A DNA stretch of 6,180 nt, taken from Bacteroidales bacterium UBA3824 (lineage in GTDB: Bacteria > Bacteroidota > Bacteroidia > Bacteroidales > UBA3824). Numbering within the stretch: the stretch's first letter is position 1; every line of letters starts with the position of its first letter. Positions 5,267-6,180 of the stretch are shown piece after piece. The position numbers and the translations under genes are program-made. Below the pieces are notes generated by a model. The model did no database searches. It worked only from the letters and a program-made list of their open reading frames with translations, and was not told the DNA's origin. The stretch is taken from assembly GCA_002393195.1 (NCBI GenBank), contig DGIK01000051.1, forward strand, positions 1 through 6,180. The letters are read 5' to 3'.

Positions 5267-6180
5267 TTAGAACGCTGCATTCTTCGGAGTCCTTGGGAAA
5301 GGAATCACGTCGCGGATGTTCTGCATACCTGTTACAAACAAAATCAGACGCTCAAATCCGAGTCCGAATCCAGCGTGGGGACAAGAGCCAAACTTGCGAG
5401 TCTCCAAGTACCACTCATAGCCGTCCATCTTCATATCGAGTTCCTTCATACGGTCGGTGAGTTTTTCGTAGCTCTCCTCGCGCACCGAACCGCCAATGAT
5501 TTCGCCGATTGTCGGGAAGAGCACGTCAGTACCCTGCACGGTCTTGCCGTCCTCGTTTTGCTTCATATAGAACGACTTGATTTCCTTCGGATAGTCAATC
5601 ATGATGACAGGCTTCTTGAAATGTTCCTCCACCAAGTAACGCTCATGCTCCGAGGCGAGGTCGCAGCCCCACGATACCGGGAACTCAAACTTCTTGCCCT
5701 TGGCGATGGCTTCTTCCAATATCTTGATGCCCTCGGTGTATGGCAGACGCACAAATTCTTCCTTCAAAACGCCTTCCAGACGCTCTATCAACGACTTGTC
5801 AATCATCTTGTTGAGGAATTCGAGGTCGTCCTTGCAGTGGTCGAGAGCCCACTTCACACAATATTTGATAAACTCTTCCTCCAAGTCCATCAAATCCTTC
5901 AAATCGTAGAACGCCATCTCCGGCTCTATCATCCAAAACTCAGCCAAGTGGCGTGGCGTATTGGAATTTTCGGCGCGGAATGTGGGGCCAAAAGTATAAA
6001 TTGCGCCCAACGCCGTGGCAGCAAGTTCGCCTTCCAACTGTCCCGAAACAGTGAGTGAAGTCTGTGCGCCAAAGAAATCCTGCGAATAATCTACATTGCC
6101 GTCCTTAGTCTTCGGCGGGTTCTTCATGTCGAGCGTAGTTACTTGGAACATCTGACCTGCGCCTTCGCAGTCGCTTGCCG
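5267..6180 (-). CDS. asnS: Asparagine--tRNA ligase (AsnRS), N-terminus outside the window
   Basis: The frame is open from the right edge to TAA at 5267-5269 (backed by a second TAA at 5264-5266), giving 303 codons. Family members run to roughly 450-470 residues, so about a third is missing, including the anticodon-binding OB domain. The enzyme joins asparagine to tRNA-Asn with ATP in the cytoplasm. Seen: [10 protein letters not shown] near the edge, [17 protein letters not shown], class II motif 2 [10 protein letters not shown] with [12 protein letters not shown] (about 5916-5992), and class II motif 3 GFGLGFER (5348-5371) followed by [11 protein letters not shown]. The HLAEF and GFGLGFER signatures place it in the AspRS/AsnRS group, and [15 protein letters not shown] favours AsnRS. 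It converges on the chemoreceptor gene and shares a terminator with it. The methionine at 6149-6151 is internal, since conserved residues continue upstream to the edge. Confidence 0.97.
   Translation of the reverse strand, partial: ASDCEGAGQMFQVTTLDMKNPPKTKDGNVDYSQDFFGAQTSLTVSGQLEGELAATALGAIYTFGPTFRAENSNTPRHLAEFWMIEPEMAFYDLKDLMDLEEEFIKYCVKWALDHCKDDLEFLNKMIDKSLIERLEGVLKEEFVRLPYTEGIKILEEAIAKGKKFEFPVSWGCDLASEHERYLVEEHFKKPVIMIDYPKEIKSFYMKQNEDGKTVQGTDVLFPTIGEIIGGSVREESYEKLTDRMKELDMKMDGYEWYLETRKFGSCPHAGFGLGFERLILFVTGMQNIRDVIPFPRTPKNAAF

Noticed and set aside
5141..6058. Long plus-strand reading frame of 305 codons opposite asnS
   Set aside because: It lies antisense to a clear AsnRS with class II motifs, runs through the terminator and the 9-nt repeat, and shows no recognisable domain. 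It is a shadow frame.

Overview
The window looks like a chromosomal segment from a Bacteroidetes genome, probably Bacteroidales. The evidence is promoter elements of the Bacteroidetes type (TTTG, about 20 nt, then TAnnTTTG), very A/T-rich leaders without Shine-Dalgarno sequences, moderate-GC coding DNA, and proteins that resemble Bacteroidetes versions of TamB, flotillin and asparaginyl-tRNA synthetase. No rRNA, tRNA, CRISPR array or insertion sequence is visible.

Layout. At the left edge, the first 57 codons of a TamB-like gene leave the window on the minus strand. A 211-nt A/T-rich divergent region follows, holding one good plus-strand promoter (259-290). Three plus-strand genes come next: a small secreted protein (384-797), a three-helix NfeD/YqiJ-like membrane protein with an aspartate-rich loop and a C-terminal OB-type domain (906-1547), and a flotillin (1601-3091). 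A strong hairpin terminator closes this group at 3116-3161. The 108-nt gap between the first two genes contains two copies of a 26-nt hairpin-forming repeat. A single methyl-accepting chemotaxis protein gene (3302-5107) follows with its own promoter. It converges on the asparaginyl-tRNA synthetase gene asnS on the minus strand (5267 to the right edge, N-terminus missing). The two convergent genes share a hairpin terminator at 5163-5204. Between that terminator and the asnS stop lies a 9-nt tandem repeat.

How the genes work together. The NfeD-like protein and the flotillin form a known kind of pair, an OB-fold membrane partner with an SPFH scaffold, expected to organise membrane microdomains. 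The small exported protein upstream may be co-expressed with them, but the hairpin repeats in between leave that open. The chemoreceptor stands alone: no che, flagellar or gliding genes are in view. asnS and the TamB-like gene are housekeeping neighbours.

I found no clearly new multi-gene system. The best second looks are the paired 26-nt repeats, the in-frame 9-nt repeat just behind the asnS stop codons, and the orphan chemoreceptor in a lineage that usually lacks flagella.
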